Below are positions 44,518 through 53,317 of a stretch of DNA of 64,000 nt, piece by piece. The translations under genes were made by a program, and so were the position numbers. The DNA comes from Sunxiuqinia rutila. Its GTDB lineage: Bacteria > Bacteroidota > Bacteroidia > Bacteroidales > Prolixibacteraceae. The notes beneath the pieces are model-generated. The model was not told the DNA's origin and did no database searches. It saw nothing but the letters and a program-made list of their open reading frames with translations. Location of the stretch: NCBI RefSeq assembly GCF_050589705.1, contig NZ_JBNGOT010000016.1:47964-111963 (forward strand), read 5' to 3'. Each line of letters begins with the position of its first letter. Position 1 is the first letter of the stretch.

Positions 44518-45126
44518 TTATTTTTTGCGGGCTATAAACAGCGGCTGGCTGGTCTTTAAGAGGTGTAAAGAAAAAAGGTACAGGTTGAAAACCTTTTTTT
44601 CGTGAAAGGCATTGCGAATCGACTTGATCGCCTGGGTTAGCTGATTTTCCACAGTTTTCGGAGAAATGCCTAAAAAATCAGCCGTTTCGGCAACAGTCAA
44701 TCCTTCTTTTTTGAGCAAGAGAAAAACTTCTTTTCGCTTTTCCGGAAGACGATGAATCTCCTCGTCCAGCAGTTTTAGGTAGCGCGAAAAATTATAGTTT
44801 TCACCCTCCTCTCCTGCTTGCTCCACCAGAAACTCATACAACTCTAATTTAAACTGATTTTGCCGGGCTTTTTCAAGGAAGGATTTTCGGATATCATTCA
44901 GGGCAATGGTGAATAAATAGGGACGAAAAGGTTGATGCGGGTCTAGTTGAGATCTTCGCTCCCAAACTTTCAAAAATACATTTTGAACCACCTCTTCAGC
45001 TTCCGACGATGATTTAAGCAAGTTATGAGCAAAGTGAAAAAGTACCTTTGAATATCTCCAAAAGAAATACTCAAATCCATGCAATTCTCCATTTTTCAGG
45101 GATTGAGCAAATAGCTGTTCCTGCAT
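44518..45126 (-). CDS. ECF sigma factor (RNA polymerase sigma-70, Bacteroidota SusCD-associated type)
   Basis: 202 residues from the ATG at 45126; the open frame continues to a TTG at 45168 with a weaker leader. Sigma region 2 at about 15-80 (FEYFFWRYSKVLFHFAHNLL, EAEEVVQNVFLKVWERR), and region 4 at about 125-180 with the helix-turn-helix LTVAETADFLGISPKTVENQ. It should drive the susC operon when released by FecR. It is divergently oriented to an AraC gene with a shared 134-nt promoter region, allowing cross-control. Confidence 0.93.
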   Translation of the reverse strand: MQEQLFAQSLKNGELHGFEYFFWRYSKVLFHFAHNLLKSSSEAEEVVQNVFLKVWERRSQLDPHQPFRPYLFTIALNDIRKSFLEKARQNQFKLELYEFLVEQAGEEGENYNFSRYLKLLDEEIHRLPEKRKEVFLLLKKEGLTVAETADFLGISPKTVENQLTQAIKSIRNAFHEKKVFNLYLFSLHLLKTSQPLFIARKK

Positions 45127-45260
45127 GTCAAATTTCTTTTCCACACGAATAGGCTTTAGGTCTACCAAACTTAATGAAAAACTTATACATTTAATATTCT
45201 TAGTTCAAATTTGTATTAAATTAGCACCAACCAATACAATTTTATTAAAAATCAGCAGCT

Positions 45261-46163
45261 ATGAAAATCATGCATGAACAGGTAAGTTTCAGAGGAACAA
45301 ACTCTTTCAACATCAAGTGGGATGATTTTCCGCACTTTACCTTTCCATGGCATTTTCATACCGAGTACGAGTTGGTTTATGTTATAAAAAGCTTTGGCAA
45401 ACGTTTCGTTGCCGACCATGTTGAAGATTTTCACGATGGTGATTTAGTCTTACTGGGCCCCAACCTACCCCACTTCTGGAAAAACGATGAGGTATTTTTT
45501 CAAAACGATCCCCACTATCATGTCAATGCCATTGTCATCCATTTTCCGGCCACCTTTTTCAAAGACCAGCTGGAAAACTACCCGGAATTTCTGCCCATAC
45601 GCGATCTTCTTTCCCGGGCTTCCCGTGGCATAAGCTTTCAGAAACAGCTTGCCAATCGCTTAGGCCCCAAGCTCAAAAAACTGCTAAGCACCAAAGGGCT
45701 CAAACGTACCCTGCTCCTTTTGGAAATTCTTGGAAAAATGGCCAAAACCAGGCAATATAAATTACTTGCCAGCGAAAGCTACCGTCTCAACCTGGACAAC
45801 TGGTCAACCAGCCGGCTCGACAAAATCATGCACATTATAAATGCCAACTACCGACAGGCAATTAAACTGGAACAAATAGCCAGCCATATCGGGATGAATA
45901 CCACAGCCTTTTGCCGCTATTTTAAAGAGAAAACGGGGAAATCATTCATTGAGTTTGTCAATGAAATGCGGATTGGCTACGCCTGTAAACTCTTACTCGA
46001 AGGCACGCAAAGCGTTTCCCAGATTTGCTTCGAAAGTGGTTTTAACAACCTATCCAACTTCAACCGGTGTTTTAAAAAAATCACCTCGCTTTCACCGGTT
46101 CAGTATCGCAACCAGTTTCACCAAGCACACAATCACATTCAAAGCAACAGCCCAATCCAGTGA
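45261..46163 (+). CDS. AraC-family transcriptional regulator with cupin sensor domain
   Basis: 300 residues. The N-terminal cupin/AraC-binding domain (about 15-100) shows FPWHFHTEYELVYVIKS and DGDLVLLGPNLPHFW, with the His residues that line such pockets. The C-terminal pair of helix-turn-helices at about 190-290 shows IKLEQIASHIGMNTTAFCRY and ISQICFESGFNN-type spacing (SQICFESGFNNLSNFNRCF). It probably senses a small sugar. Divergence from the sigma gene suggests that it regulates the sugar locus, possibly through the 21-bp-spaced repeat at 35027-35061. That link is inference. Confidence 0.92.
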   Translation: MKIMHEQVSFRGTNSFNIKWDDFPHFTFPWHFHTEYELVYVIKSFGKRFVADHVEDFHDGDLVLLGPNLPHFWKNDEVFFQNDPHYHVNAIVIHFPATFFKDQLENYPEFLPIRDLLSRASRGISFQKQLANRLGPKLKKLLSTKGLKRTLLLLEILGKMAKTRQYKLLASESYRLNLDNWSTSRLDKIMHIINANYRQAIKLEQIASHIGMNTTAFCRYFKEKTGKSFIEFVNEMRIGYACKLLLEGTQSVSQICFESGFNNLSNFNRCFKKITSLSPVQYRNQFHQAHNHIQSNSPIQ

Positions 46164-46330
46164 TTCCTGTTTATTTTCGACCTATTCCTAGGCATCAGTC
46201 AGGCCGTCTTTAAACTCCTGGAAGACATAATAAGTGTCTTTCTAAATACCACATCCAAAGAACAATCTCGAATACGAAGTGTTTTTTGCTTTTACGGGGA
46301 TCAATTGCCCTGTTTTTAAAAGAACACAGA

Positions 46331-47875
46331 ATGAATGAGTTAATCGAGAAAGAAGAAATCTCTCAGGAGAATAAACCAACACCCCAGGAATCTATCCAAC
46401 AATTTTTAGGGAAACTTAAAACAAAAATGAAGCAAGTATATCACCAACGAGGTGATATCTCAAAATACAGTCAGCAACGTGGACTTCCGCCTTTTGTGCT
46501 GCGCGAAATTATGGAATGCAACCCGCTTTCCATCGGAATACCGAAAGCCTACGGAGGCCGTGGTGCATTGATGCACGAAAATCTGGCCTTATTAGAAGCC
46601 GCCTCTTACGAGTCGTTGGCACTTTCGCTGACCTTTGGAATTAACTCGGCGCTGTTTCTGCAACCTGTCGGGAAGTACGCCCTTGAAGAAGCCAAAGGTC
46701 CTGTTTTTAAACGATTTCTGGAAAAGCAAAACATGGGAGGGCTCATGATTACAGAGCCCGATTTCGGGAGCGATGCGCTAAGCATGCAGACTCATTTTCA
46801 GGAAGCCGACGGTCAATTTCACCTCAAAGGGAAAAAGCACTGGGCCGGCCTGACGGGCTGGGCCGATTTTTGGTTGTTAACCGCCCGCCGAAAAAACAGC
46901 GATGGTGACTTACAACGCGACATTGACTTTTTCATTTGCGATGTCACTCAACCCAATCAAGGCATAAAAGTCGAAGAATTTTACGATAACCTGGGGCTTT
47001 ACCAAATTCCCTACGGACGAAATCACATTGATGTGAAAATTCCGAAAACACACCAGCTGAAGCCGCACTCAACCGGAGTTAAAATGATGCTTGACCTGTT
47101 GCACCGGTCGCGCATGCAGTTTCCGGGCATGGCCATGGGCTTTATTCACCGCATTATGGACGAGGCCATCAGCCATTGCAAACAACGTTTTGTTGGCGGC
47201 AAAAGCCTGCTCAGCTATGATCAGGTTCAGGAGCGCCTTTCCAAATTGCAAGCCTCCTTTACCATTTGCTCAGCCATGTGTTCCAACAGTGCCAAAAGAG
47301 CCGGGGTGGAAAACGACCTGACCGGAATGGGAATTGAAGCCAATGCCGTGAAATCGGTTGTGACGGATTTGATGCAGCAGGCAGCACAGTCGCTTACGCA
47401 GCTGGTTGGTGCACAAGCCTATAAACTCAGTCATTTGGGTGGTCGTGGCATTGTTGACAGCCGCCCGTTCCAGATTTTTGAAGGCTCAAACGATATTTTG
47501 TACGCGCAAATTTCCGAAGGCATTGTAAAACAAATGCGCCGCCTGAAAGAGAAAAACCTGTTTAATTTTCTGAAAGGATTTGAACTGACCAGCCGCTCGG
47601 CCGACCAGCTAAAAGACCTGTTCAATTTTGATTTAAACCTACAGCTTCCACAGCGAAAAGCAGTGGAACTCGGAGCTGTTATTGGCCGGGTCATTTCCAT
47701 GGACATGGTGCACAAACTAGCCGATGAAGGATTCCGGAGCGACCTGATTGAAGGTGGCATAAACATGCTGCAACAGGAAATTCAACAGGCCATGAGTACA
47801 TTCAGCCTGCAAACCAGCGATCTGGTTGTGGTCGACTATCAGGAAAACAGCTCCTGGCTTAAGCCTTCGGTATAA
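46331..47875 (+). CDS. acyl-CoA dehydrogenase family protein
   Basis: 514 residues from the ATG at 46331; the frame continues 15 codons upstream without homology. Helical N-terminal domain about 50-150, a middle beta domain with the flavin signature GGLMITEPDFGSDALSM and HWAGLTGWADFWLLTA, and a C-terminal helical domain with QIFEGSNDILYAQISEGI (catalytic-base region). FAD-dependent alpha,beta-dehydrogenation of acyl-CoA thioesters is expected. It is longer than the typical 380-residue enzymes because of extensions at both ends. No ETF or beta-oxidation partner gene is adjacent. It has its own terminator. Confidence 0.86.
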   Translation: MNELIEKEEISQENKPTPQESIQQFLGKLKTKMKQVYHQRGDISKYSQQRGLPPFVLREIMECNPLSIGIPKAYGGRGALMHENLALLEAASYESLALSLTFGINSALFLQPVGKYALEEAKGPVFKRFLEKQNMGGLMITEPDFGSDALSMQTHFQEADGQFHLKGKKHWAGLTGWADFWLLTARRKNSDGDLQRDIDFFICDVTQPNQGIKVEEFYDNLGLYQIPYGRNHIDVKIPKTHQLKPHSTGVKMMLDLLHRSRMQFPGMAMGFIHRIMDEAISHCKQRFVGGKSLLSYDQVQERLSKLQASFTICSAMCSNSAKRAGVENDLTGMGIEANAVKSVVTDLMQQAAQSLTQLVGAQAYKLSHLGGRGIVDSRPFQIFEGSNDILYAQISEGIVKQMRRLKEKNLFNFLKGFELTSRSADQLKDLFNFDLNLQLPQRKAVELGAVIGRVISMDMVHKLADEGFRSDLIEGGINMLQQEIQQAMSTFSLQTSDLVVVDYQENSSWLKPSV

Positions 47876-47895
47876 CAAAATACCCCATAAAGATG

Positions 47896-47926
47896 AAAGA
47901 CATCAATCCTGCCGATTGGTGTCTTT
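47896..47926 (+). terminator. intrinsic terminator after the acyl-CoA dehydrogenase gene
   Basis: AAAGACATCAATC (47896-47908) / GATTGGTGTCTTT (47914-47926), 13 bp with one T-G wobble on the plus strand, running into TTTTTGTTTT. Confidence 0.85.
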
Positions 47927-47956
47927 TTGTTTTCCGGGCATGACCAAGTTATTTGT

Positions 47957-47964
47957 TAATTTTG
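47957..47964 (+). promoter_or_regulatory. promoter -7 element (TAATTTTG) of the FUSC gene
   Basis: Exact TAnnTTTG match 30 nt before the ATG at 47994, just after a terminator. No clear -33 element is seen. Confidence 0.45.
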
Positions 47965-47993
47965 TATGGAAAACAAATCACAAAAAACAGCCA

Positions 47994-50189
47994 ATGAACA
48001 AATGGGCTAATATGCACCCAAACAATAAGCAAGCAAAGGCATTTCAAACTCCGGCCTGGCTCGAGCCTTTGCGCCAAGCTTTCTGGAGTAACCCCAACCT
48101 GTTGCTGGCCAGCAAAGCAACCCTGGCCATCGCCTTACTGGCAGTGCCGCTCGTTATTTTGGGTCATTCCTTTATTGCGGTAACCCTGGCACTGGGCGCA
48201 CTGGCAGGGGCCCTCTCCGAAACCGATGACCACCCCAAAGGCCGGATCAAATCACTGGTCCTGAAAGTGGTTAGTTTTGGGATATCGAGTCTGGCAGTGG
48301 AGTTGCTCCGTCCCTATCCTATCATACTGGGGCTGGGGCTAGGCGTTTCCACCATCGTCTTTCTGTTGATTGGCGGAATCAGTGAGCGCTACCGTGGAGT
48401 TACCTTTGGAGCTGTGCTTGTGGGAATTTACGCCATGTTGGGAACCGAAATCAGTCCGGCCTGGTATTGGCAACCCTTATTGCTTCCGGCAGGAGCCTTG
48501 TTTTATGGTCTGTTTTCATTGGCCTTGCTTTATTATCATCCCTGGCGATTGCTTGAGGAGCAGCTGGCGCGCGGTTACCTGGCCCTCTCCGAATATCTAA
48601 ATGAAAAGGCCGCACTTTTCCCCAGCGATGAAAAACATCAGGAAAAAATACGCAACCAGCTGGCGTTGCAAAATGTACAGGTGGTAGATGCTCTGGAACG
48701 CTGCAAGGAAGTGCTGAACAGTTATGGCGATGCCTTAACCGATCATGCGCCATTAAGACCTTACCTACATTATTTTATTGTTCTGCAGGGATTGCACGAA
48801 CGAGCCGCTTCCAGTCACGAGCGCTACGATGTGCTAAGCCGCGATCCGCACAACCAGGAATTGCTCGAAGGCATTGGCCAAACGCTGATCCAGTTGTCGC
48901 AAGCCACCCGGCAATTTGCCACAAGTTTGCTTACAAACGTTCCCTACCGCCACCCGGTATCGCTGGGCTGGGTGGTTCAGGTTTTAACCGACCAGCTGGA
49001 GAAACACAAAACCAGTGACACCCATCCGCTGGCTTTGCTTATTCGGAATTTAGCGCGTTCGCACCAATCTTTACTTCACCTTAGCGAAAACCAGCCAGGC
49101 ACCCTAAGCCCGCGCCTGGCCAAAGATCAACGCTCACTCATGCAGCGCTTGAAAGCTCAGCTCAGTTGGGACCATCCCCGCTTGCGCCATGCCATCCGGC
49201 TCAGCTTATGTTTTCTCATCGGCTTTGCCATTTCTGAAGGATTTAATGTTGCCAAAGGCGAATGGATCATTCTAACCTCCTTGTTTGTGTGCCAGCCAAG
49301 TTACAGCGAAACGCGGCGAAAACTTTTCCAGCGCATCCTGGGGACCATCAGCGGGGTTGTTGGCGGGGTTCTGATTGTTCAGTTGCTACCCACCATGCCC
49401 GGACAACTGCTGCTGCTTTTAGCTGCGGCTTTTTTGTTTTTCTTTTGGTTACGAAGACGCTATGCTGTTTCGGTCATTTTCATCACCATTTTTGTGCTCA
49501 GTGTTTTTAACCTGGTTGCCAACAAAGGTGTAGCCCTTATGCTTCCCCGTCTAATTGATACCCTTATCGGATCAGCCCTGGCCTACGCCACCGTCCGCCT
49601 GCTTTGGCCCGATTGGCAATCCAAACGGCTCCCCACACTTTTGAATGAAGCCATTCAGAAAAACACGGCTTATTTTCAAGCCATTATTCAGGAATACCAG
49701 CAGCAGGAAGCAGACGACGACCTGCCTTACCGCATTGCGCGCCGCGAAGCCCACCGGGCTGATAATGCCCTGGTGCTGGCCTGGCAAAACATGCAAGTAG
49801 AACCCCGGAAGCAGCAGCGCTTTCGTGAGCAGGCATTTTCACTCACGTACCTCAACCACGCACTGTTGTCCTACCTTTCGGCCTTTGGAGCCCACCGCGA
49901 ACAACTGCAGCCCGCCAACAGCGAACAGCTCATTTTGGCCAACGAAATTTTGAAAGTTCTCCAGGAAGCCCATGTTTCAGCGCAAAAGGACAAAGAACTG
50001 ATCCATTTGCAAAGCATTCAGAAACAAATTCGCCTGCGGATAAAATCATCGCAACAAGATGCCGTTCAAATGCAATTCACCTTGCTTTACAACATTGCTG
50101 ATGTCACCATCCAGCTTTTACAGCAAGCTGACTTTATTCAACAGGCACAGCCACAGGCAACCATCAAGACTGAAATTTCAAATGCATGA
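47994..50189 (+). CDS. FUSC/YccS-family inner-membrane protein
   Basis: 731 residues from the ATG at 47994; the open frame reaches back into the previous gene, but this start follows the promoter-like element. Two blocks of about six membrane segments each (about 37-185 and 399-535) are separated by a helical cytoplasmic domain and followed by a second one. This is the YccS/YhfK/fusaric-acid-resistance-like duplication. The second block opens with HAIRLSLCFLIGFAISEG and shows GEWIILTSLFVCQPSYSETR. These proteins are presumed aromatic-acid or solute exporters, but most are uncharacterised. Not part of an obvious operon. Confidence 0.87.
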   Translation: MNKWANMHPNNKQAKAFQTPAWLEPLRQAFWSNPNLLLASKATLAIALLAVPLVILGHSFIAVTLALGALAGALSETDDHPKGRIKSLVLKVVSFGISSLAVELLRPYPIILGLGLGVSTIVFLLIGGISERYRGVTFGAVLVGIYAMLGTEISPAWYWQPLLLPAGALFYGLFSLALLYYHPWRLLEEQLARGYLALSEYLNEKAALFPSDEKHQEKIRNQLALQNVQVVDALERCKEVLNSYGDALTDHAPLRPYLHYFIVLQGLHERAASSHERYDVLSRDPHNQELLEGIGQTLIQLSQATRQFATSLLTNVPYRHPVSLGWVVQVLTDQLEKHKTSDTHPLALLIRNLARSHQSLLHLSENQPGTLSPRLAKDQRSLMQRLKAQLSWDHPRLRHAIRLSLCFLIGFAISEGFNVAKGEWIILTSLFVCQPSYSETRRKLFQRILGTISGVVGGVLIVQLLPTMPGQLLLLLAAAFLFFFWLRRRYAVSVIFITIFVLSVFNLVANKGVALMLPRLIDTLIGSALAYATVRLLWPDWQSKRLPTLLNEAIQKNTAYFQAIIQEYQQQEADDDLPYRIARREAHRADNALVLAWQNMQVEPRKQQRFREQAFSLTYLNHALLSYLSAFGAHREQLQPANSEQLILANEILKVLQEAHVSAQKDKELIHLQSIQKQIRLRIKSSQQDAVQMQFTLLYNIADVTIQLLQQADFIQQAQPQATIKTEISNA

Positions 50190-50262
50190 GTTTTCTCTTA
50201 TTCAGTCTCACGATAAAGCCCTATTTTTATAAACTTCAGAAATTACAAAAAACAACAAACGC

Positions 50263-51630
50263 ATGAACCAGATTGAAAAATACATCGAAGAACATAAAGA
50301 TCGATTTATCCAGGAATTGTTTGGTCTGATCCGCATTCCCTCCATCAGCTCGCAGTCGGAACACAAAGCCGACATGTACAAAGCCGCCGAATACTGGAAA
50401 GAATTGTTGCTCAGCAGTGGTGCCGACAAAGCCGAGGTATTCGAAACCGAAGGAAACCCGGTAACTTATGCCGAAAAAATAATCGATCCGTCCAAACCAA
50501 CCGTTTTGGTGTACAGCCACATGGATGTAATGCCTGTTGAGCCTCTGGAATTATGGAAATCACCTCCGTTTGAACCGGAAATTCGCGATGGTAAAATCTG
50601 GGCTCGTGGCGCTGACGATGACAAAGGACAAGCCATGATGCAAGCCAAAGCATTTGAACTGATGGTGAAAACCGATACGCTGCCCTGCAACGTCAAATTT
50701 ATGATTGAAGGAGAAGAAGAAATCGGTTCGCCCAACCTGGGGAAATGGTGTGAAGAACACAAGGAAATGCTGAAAGCCGATGTTATTTTGGTATCGGATA
50801 CGACCATGATTAACCCGGAAACACCAACGATTACAACCGGTTTACGCGGACTGGCCTATTGGCAGGTTGAAGTTACCGGCCCCAACCGCGATCTGCACTC
50901 GGGAATGTTTGGCGGTGCTGTGGCCAATCCCATTAACGTATTGTCAAAACTGATTGCTCAAATGACGGACGAAAACGGGCACATAACCATTCCCGGATTC
51001 TACGACGATGTTTTGGAAGTATCGGCTGAAGAGCGGGCCTTGATGGCTGAAATCCCGTTCAAGCTGGAAGACTATAAAAAGGCACTGGATATTGATGAAA
51101 TTGCCGGGGAAAGCGGCTTCACGACCACCGAACGTACCGGTATCCGTCCGTCGTTTGATGTATGTGGTATTTGGGGTGGTTATACGGGCGAAGGTGCCAA
51201 AACGGTACTTCCGTCGAAAGCCTTTGCGAAAATCAGCAGCCGTCTGGTTCCCAACCAAAACCATGAAAAAATAGCCGAGCTGTTCAAAGCACATTTCGAA
51301 AGCATTGCCCCTAAAACCGTGAAGGTAGAGGTAACCCCCTTGCATGGCGGACAAGCCTATGTTTGCCCCATTGACCTGCCGGCCTACCGCGCTGCCGAAC
51401 AAGCCTGCCTTGATGTATTCGGCCGTCGTCCGGTGCCTAACCGAAGTGGTGGTTCCATCCCCATCATCTCAACTTTCGAACAGATTTTGGGAATCAAATC
51501 CATTCTGATGGGATTCGGGCTGGAGTCGGATGCCATTCACTCGCCCAATGAAAACTTTCCTTTGGACCAGTTTTTTAAAGGCATTCAAACCATTCCACTG
51601 TTCTACAAGTATTACGCAGAAATGGCCTAA
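50263..51630 (+). CDS. M20-family zinc dipeptidase
   Basis: 455 residues, no signal peptide, cytoplasmic. Metal-site motifs: SHMDVMPVEPLELW (His near 86), ARGADDDKGQ (bridging Asp near 119) and GEEEIGSPNL (general-base Glu near 152 and metal Glu next to it). The lid/dimerisation domain sits at about 200-330, with GPNRDLHSGMFGG. The C-terminal block SGGSIPIISTF and the final metal His in DAIHSPNENF follow. Hydrolyses dipeptides or related N-acyl amino acids. Similar to carnosinase-like M20 proteins; exact substrate unknown. Monocistronic, ending at a 17-bp-stem terminator. Confidence 0.93.
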   Translation: MNQIEKYIEEHKDRFIQELFGLIRIPSISSQSEHKADMYKAAEYWKELLLSSGADKAEVFETEGNPVTYAEKIIDPSKPTVLVYSHMDVMPVEPLELWKSPPFEPEIRDGKIWARGADDDKGQAMMQAKAFELMVKTDTLPCNVKFMIEGEEEIGSPNLGKWCEEHKEMLKADVILVSDTTMINPETPTITTGLRGLAYWQVEVTGPNRDLHSGMFGGAVANPINVLSKLIAQMTDENGHITIPGFYDDVLEVSAEERALMAEIPFKLEDYKKALDIDEIAGESGFTTTERTGIRPSFDVCGIWGGYTGEGAKTVLPSKAFAKISSRLVPNQNHEKIAELFKAHFESIAPKTVKVEVTPLHGGQAYVCPIDLPAYRAAEQACLDVFGRRPVPNRSGGSIPIISTFEQILGIKSILMGFGLESDAIHSPNENFPLDQFFKGIQTIPLFYKYYAEMA

Positions 51631-51680
51631 AACAGTCCTCTTAATCGACTCTCCGGCTGAGGCTCGGTCAAGAGAAATGC

Positions 51681-51720
51681 AAAAGGGATGTCATCTTATT
51701 GGAAAGATGACATCCCTTTT
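51681..51720. terminator. bidirectional terminator with a 17-bp perfect stem
   Basis: AAAAGGGATGTCATCTT (51681-51697) pairs perfectly with 51704-51720, loop ATTGGA, and T residues follow. It lies between the convergent M20 and VOC genes. Confidence 0.92.
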
Positions 51721-51795
51721 TTTGGGGCCTATCTCCCATCAAGTTAACGGTGGGCTCTAAGCTTCCATATTTTTAGCCAAATACCATTCAGTTAA

Positions 51796-52170
51796 TCAAA
51801 TGTGCTGATCAATGAGGATCGGATTTCCATCGGGGTCAATCAGAACAATGCTTGCCGGGCCGGTTGTATTGGCCGTCTGAATTTCCTGGATCAAAGCCAG
51901 ACTGCTGTCCTTTAGGTGCTTCTGAATGCTTCGCACATCGTCAAACGATTCAAGCTTGTTGGCTTCTTCATCCCAGCCCGGATTAAAGGTGAGTATATTT
52001 TGTTCAAACATGCCCTGGAACAAGCCAATGAGGGTATTGCCGTTTTTAAGGATGAGGTAGTTTTGCTCAATATCGCCGGCAAAAACATCAAACCCCAGCT
52101 TTTGATAAAACGTTTTGGATATTTCCAGATCCTTCACATTTAAACTGATTGAAAAAGCGCCTAATTTCAT
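51796..52170 (-). CDS. VOC (glyoxalase/bleomycin-resistance-like) protein without metal ligands
   Basis: 124 residues from the ATG at 52170; 29 open codons upstream lack family character. Two beta-alpha-beta-beta-beta modules: FSISLNVKDLEISKTFYQKL at the start and SIVLIDPDGNPILIDQHI at the end. The first-strand metal ligand position is Ser/Ile where His is usual, and the other ligand positions are also non-acidic. So it is likely a non-metal VOC protein (binding or resistance type), not glyoxalase I. Function unknown; monocistronic. Confidence 0.8.
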   Translation of the reverse strand: MKLGAFSISLNVKDLEISKTFYQKLGFDVFAGDIEQNYLILKNGNTLIGLFQGMFEQNILTFNPGWDEEANKLESFDDVRSIQKHLKDSSLALIQEIQTANTTGPASIVLIDPDGNPILIDQHI

Positions 52171-52272
52171 AAGTCTCTCATTTATTGGTTCAAAAATTGG
52201 AACGTAGCAAACACCGAAATGGTTCGTCGCAAAAGTGAAGACTACCCAAAGACTCATTGGTCAGAAGCAAAA

Positions 52273-52309
52273 AAAACAGGCTACTCCCACGAGGGGAATA
52301 GCCTGTTTT
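52273..52309 (-). terminator. intrinsic terminator after the OmpA-like gene
   Basis: The AAAACAGGCTACTCCC arm starting at 52273 pairs with the arm ending at 52309. The single C/A mismatch on the plus strand is a G-U pair in the minus-strand RNA. An A run on the left gives the U tract. Confidence 0.8.
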
Positions 52310-52326
52310 GCAGTACAAAAATATTT

Positions 52327-53034
52327 TTAGTTTAAAGTACCTTCTTCGGCTTGCTGAATCATTGTAGAGTTAGCGGTGATGTAAATCTCCACCCGACGGT
52401 TTTTAGCACGTCCTTCAGCTGTTGTGTTATCAGCTACCGGCTCGTCGTAAGCTTTTCCTTCCGTGGTTAAGCGCTCTCCGCCAATGCCATTCTCAATCAA
52501 AAATTTGGCAACTGACTCGGCCCGTTCATTGGATACTTTGTCATTAATGGCTCGTGATCCGGTATTATCAGTATGTCCATAAATGGTCACATCGGTTTCA
52601 GGTGTTTGCTTCAGTGAATTGGCAAAATCAACCAGTGAATTTTTCGAAGCTGTGCTCAAGTTACTTTTTCCGGTAGCAAAAAGGATTCCACTATCGAACG
52701 TTACTTTAATTGCCTGCAGGTTGTTGGCATCTGTTACTGCTTCCACCTGTGCGCCTTCAATCTGCTCCAGCTCAGCCTGCTGCTTATCCATTTTTTTACC
52801 AATCAGGATGCCGGCACCAGTACCTACGGCGCCCCCAACAGCAGCACCAATTGCAGCTCCCTTACCTTTTCCGGCAAGTGCTCCAATTCCGGCTCCAATT
52901 AATGCGCCACCAGCTCCACCCAGAACGCCACCTTTGGTTTTGTTATTCTGAGCTGCCCACTGGCTGCTTGAACAGCCGCTTACTAACATAGCCCCGCTAA
53001 GCAGCAAGGCCACAAATACATTTCTTGTTTTCAT
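52327..53034 (-). CDS. OmpA-family lipoprotein with glycine-zipper segment
   Basis: 235 residues from the ATG at 53034; the frame extends 39 codons upstream. Lipobox LVSGC (Cys21). A glycine-zipper region at about 34-80 alternates GxxxG (GGVLGGAGGALIGAGIGALAG), typical of YmgG/YiaD-type proteins. A short coiled stretch follows, then the OmpA C-terminal peptidoglycan-binding domain (about 105-220), with GHTDNTGS, NERAESVAKFLIENG and NRRVEIYI. It anchors the outer membrane to the cell wall and may form oligomers through the zipper. YiaD-like. Own promoter and terminator. Confidence 0.92.
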   Translation of the reverse strand: MKTRNVFVALLLSGAMLVSGCSSSQWAAQNNKTKGGVLGGAGGALIGAGIGALAGKGKGAAIGAAVGGAVGTGAGILIGKKMDKQQAELEQIEGAQVEAVTDANNLQAIKVTFDSGILFATGKSNLSTASKNSLVDFANSLKQTPETDVTIYGHTDNTGSRAINDKVSNERAESVAKFLIENGIGGERLTTEGKAYDEPVADNTTAEGRAKNRRVEIYITANSTMIQQAEEGTLN

Positions 53035-53246
53035 GTTAATCCTTCTTTTTTCTATTTGAAATTGGTTTTTATTTTTTTGGCTCTTCAAAATTACAATAAG
53101 TATTTTTGTTGAACTATAAATAAACGTTAAATAGAATAAATGGTTGACCAATTTTAATCTTTTATTTTTGGGATAGCGACAAATTAAAAATCATACAGAA
53201 ATTTTGTGGTTCCCCCAGGCCATCTTTACGCTTTTCTATAAAAACG

Positions 53247-53283
53247 AAAACCCACCCTGAATCGTACATTCAAAGTGAGTTTT
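53247..53283 (-). terminator. intrinsic terminator after the spondin-domain gene
   Basis: The arm 53247-53262 (AAAACCCACCCTGAAT) pairs with 53268-53283 (ATTCAAAGTGAGTTTT). Three A/C mismatches on the plus strand all become G-U pairs in the minus-strand RNA, so it is direction-specific. The U-rich tail comes from TATAAAAACGAAAA. Confidence 0.82.
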
Positions 53284-53317
53284 CAGGCTTTCGCCCTTTG
53301 TAGTTGTCTATCAATTC

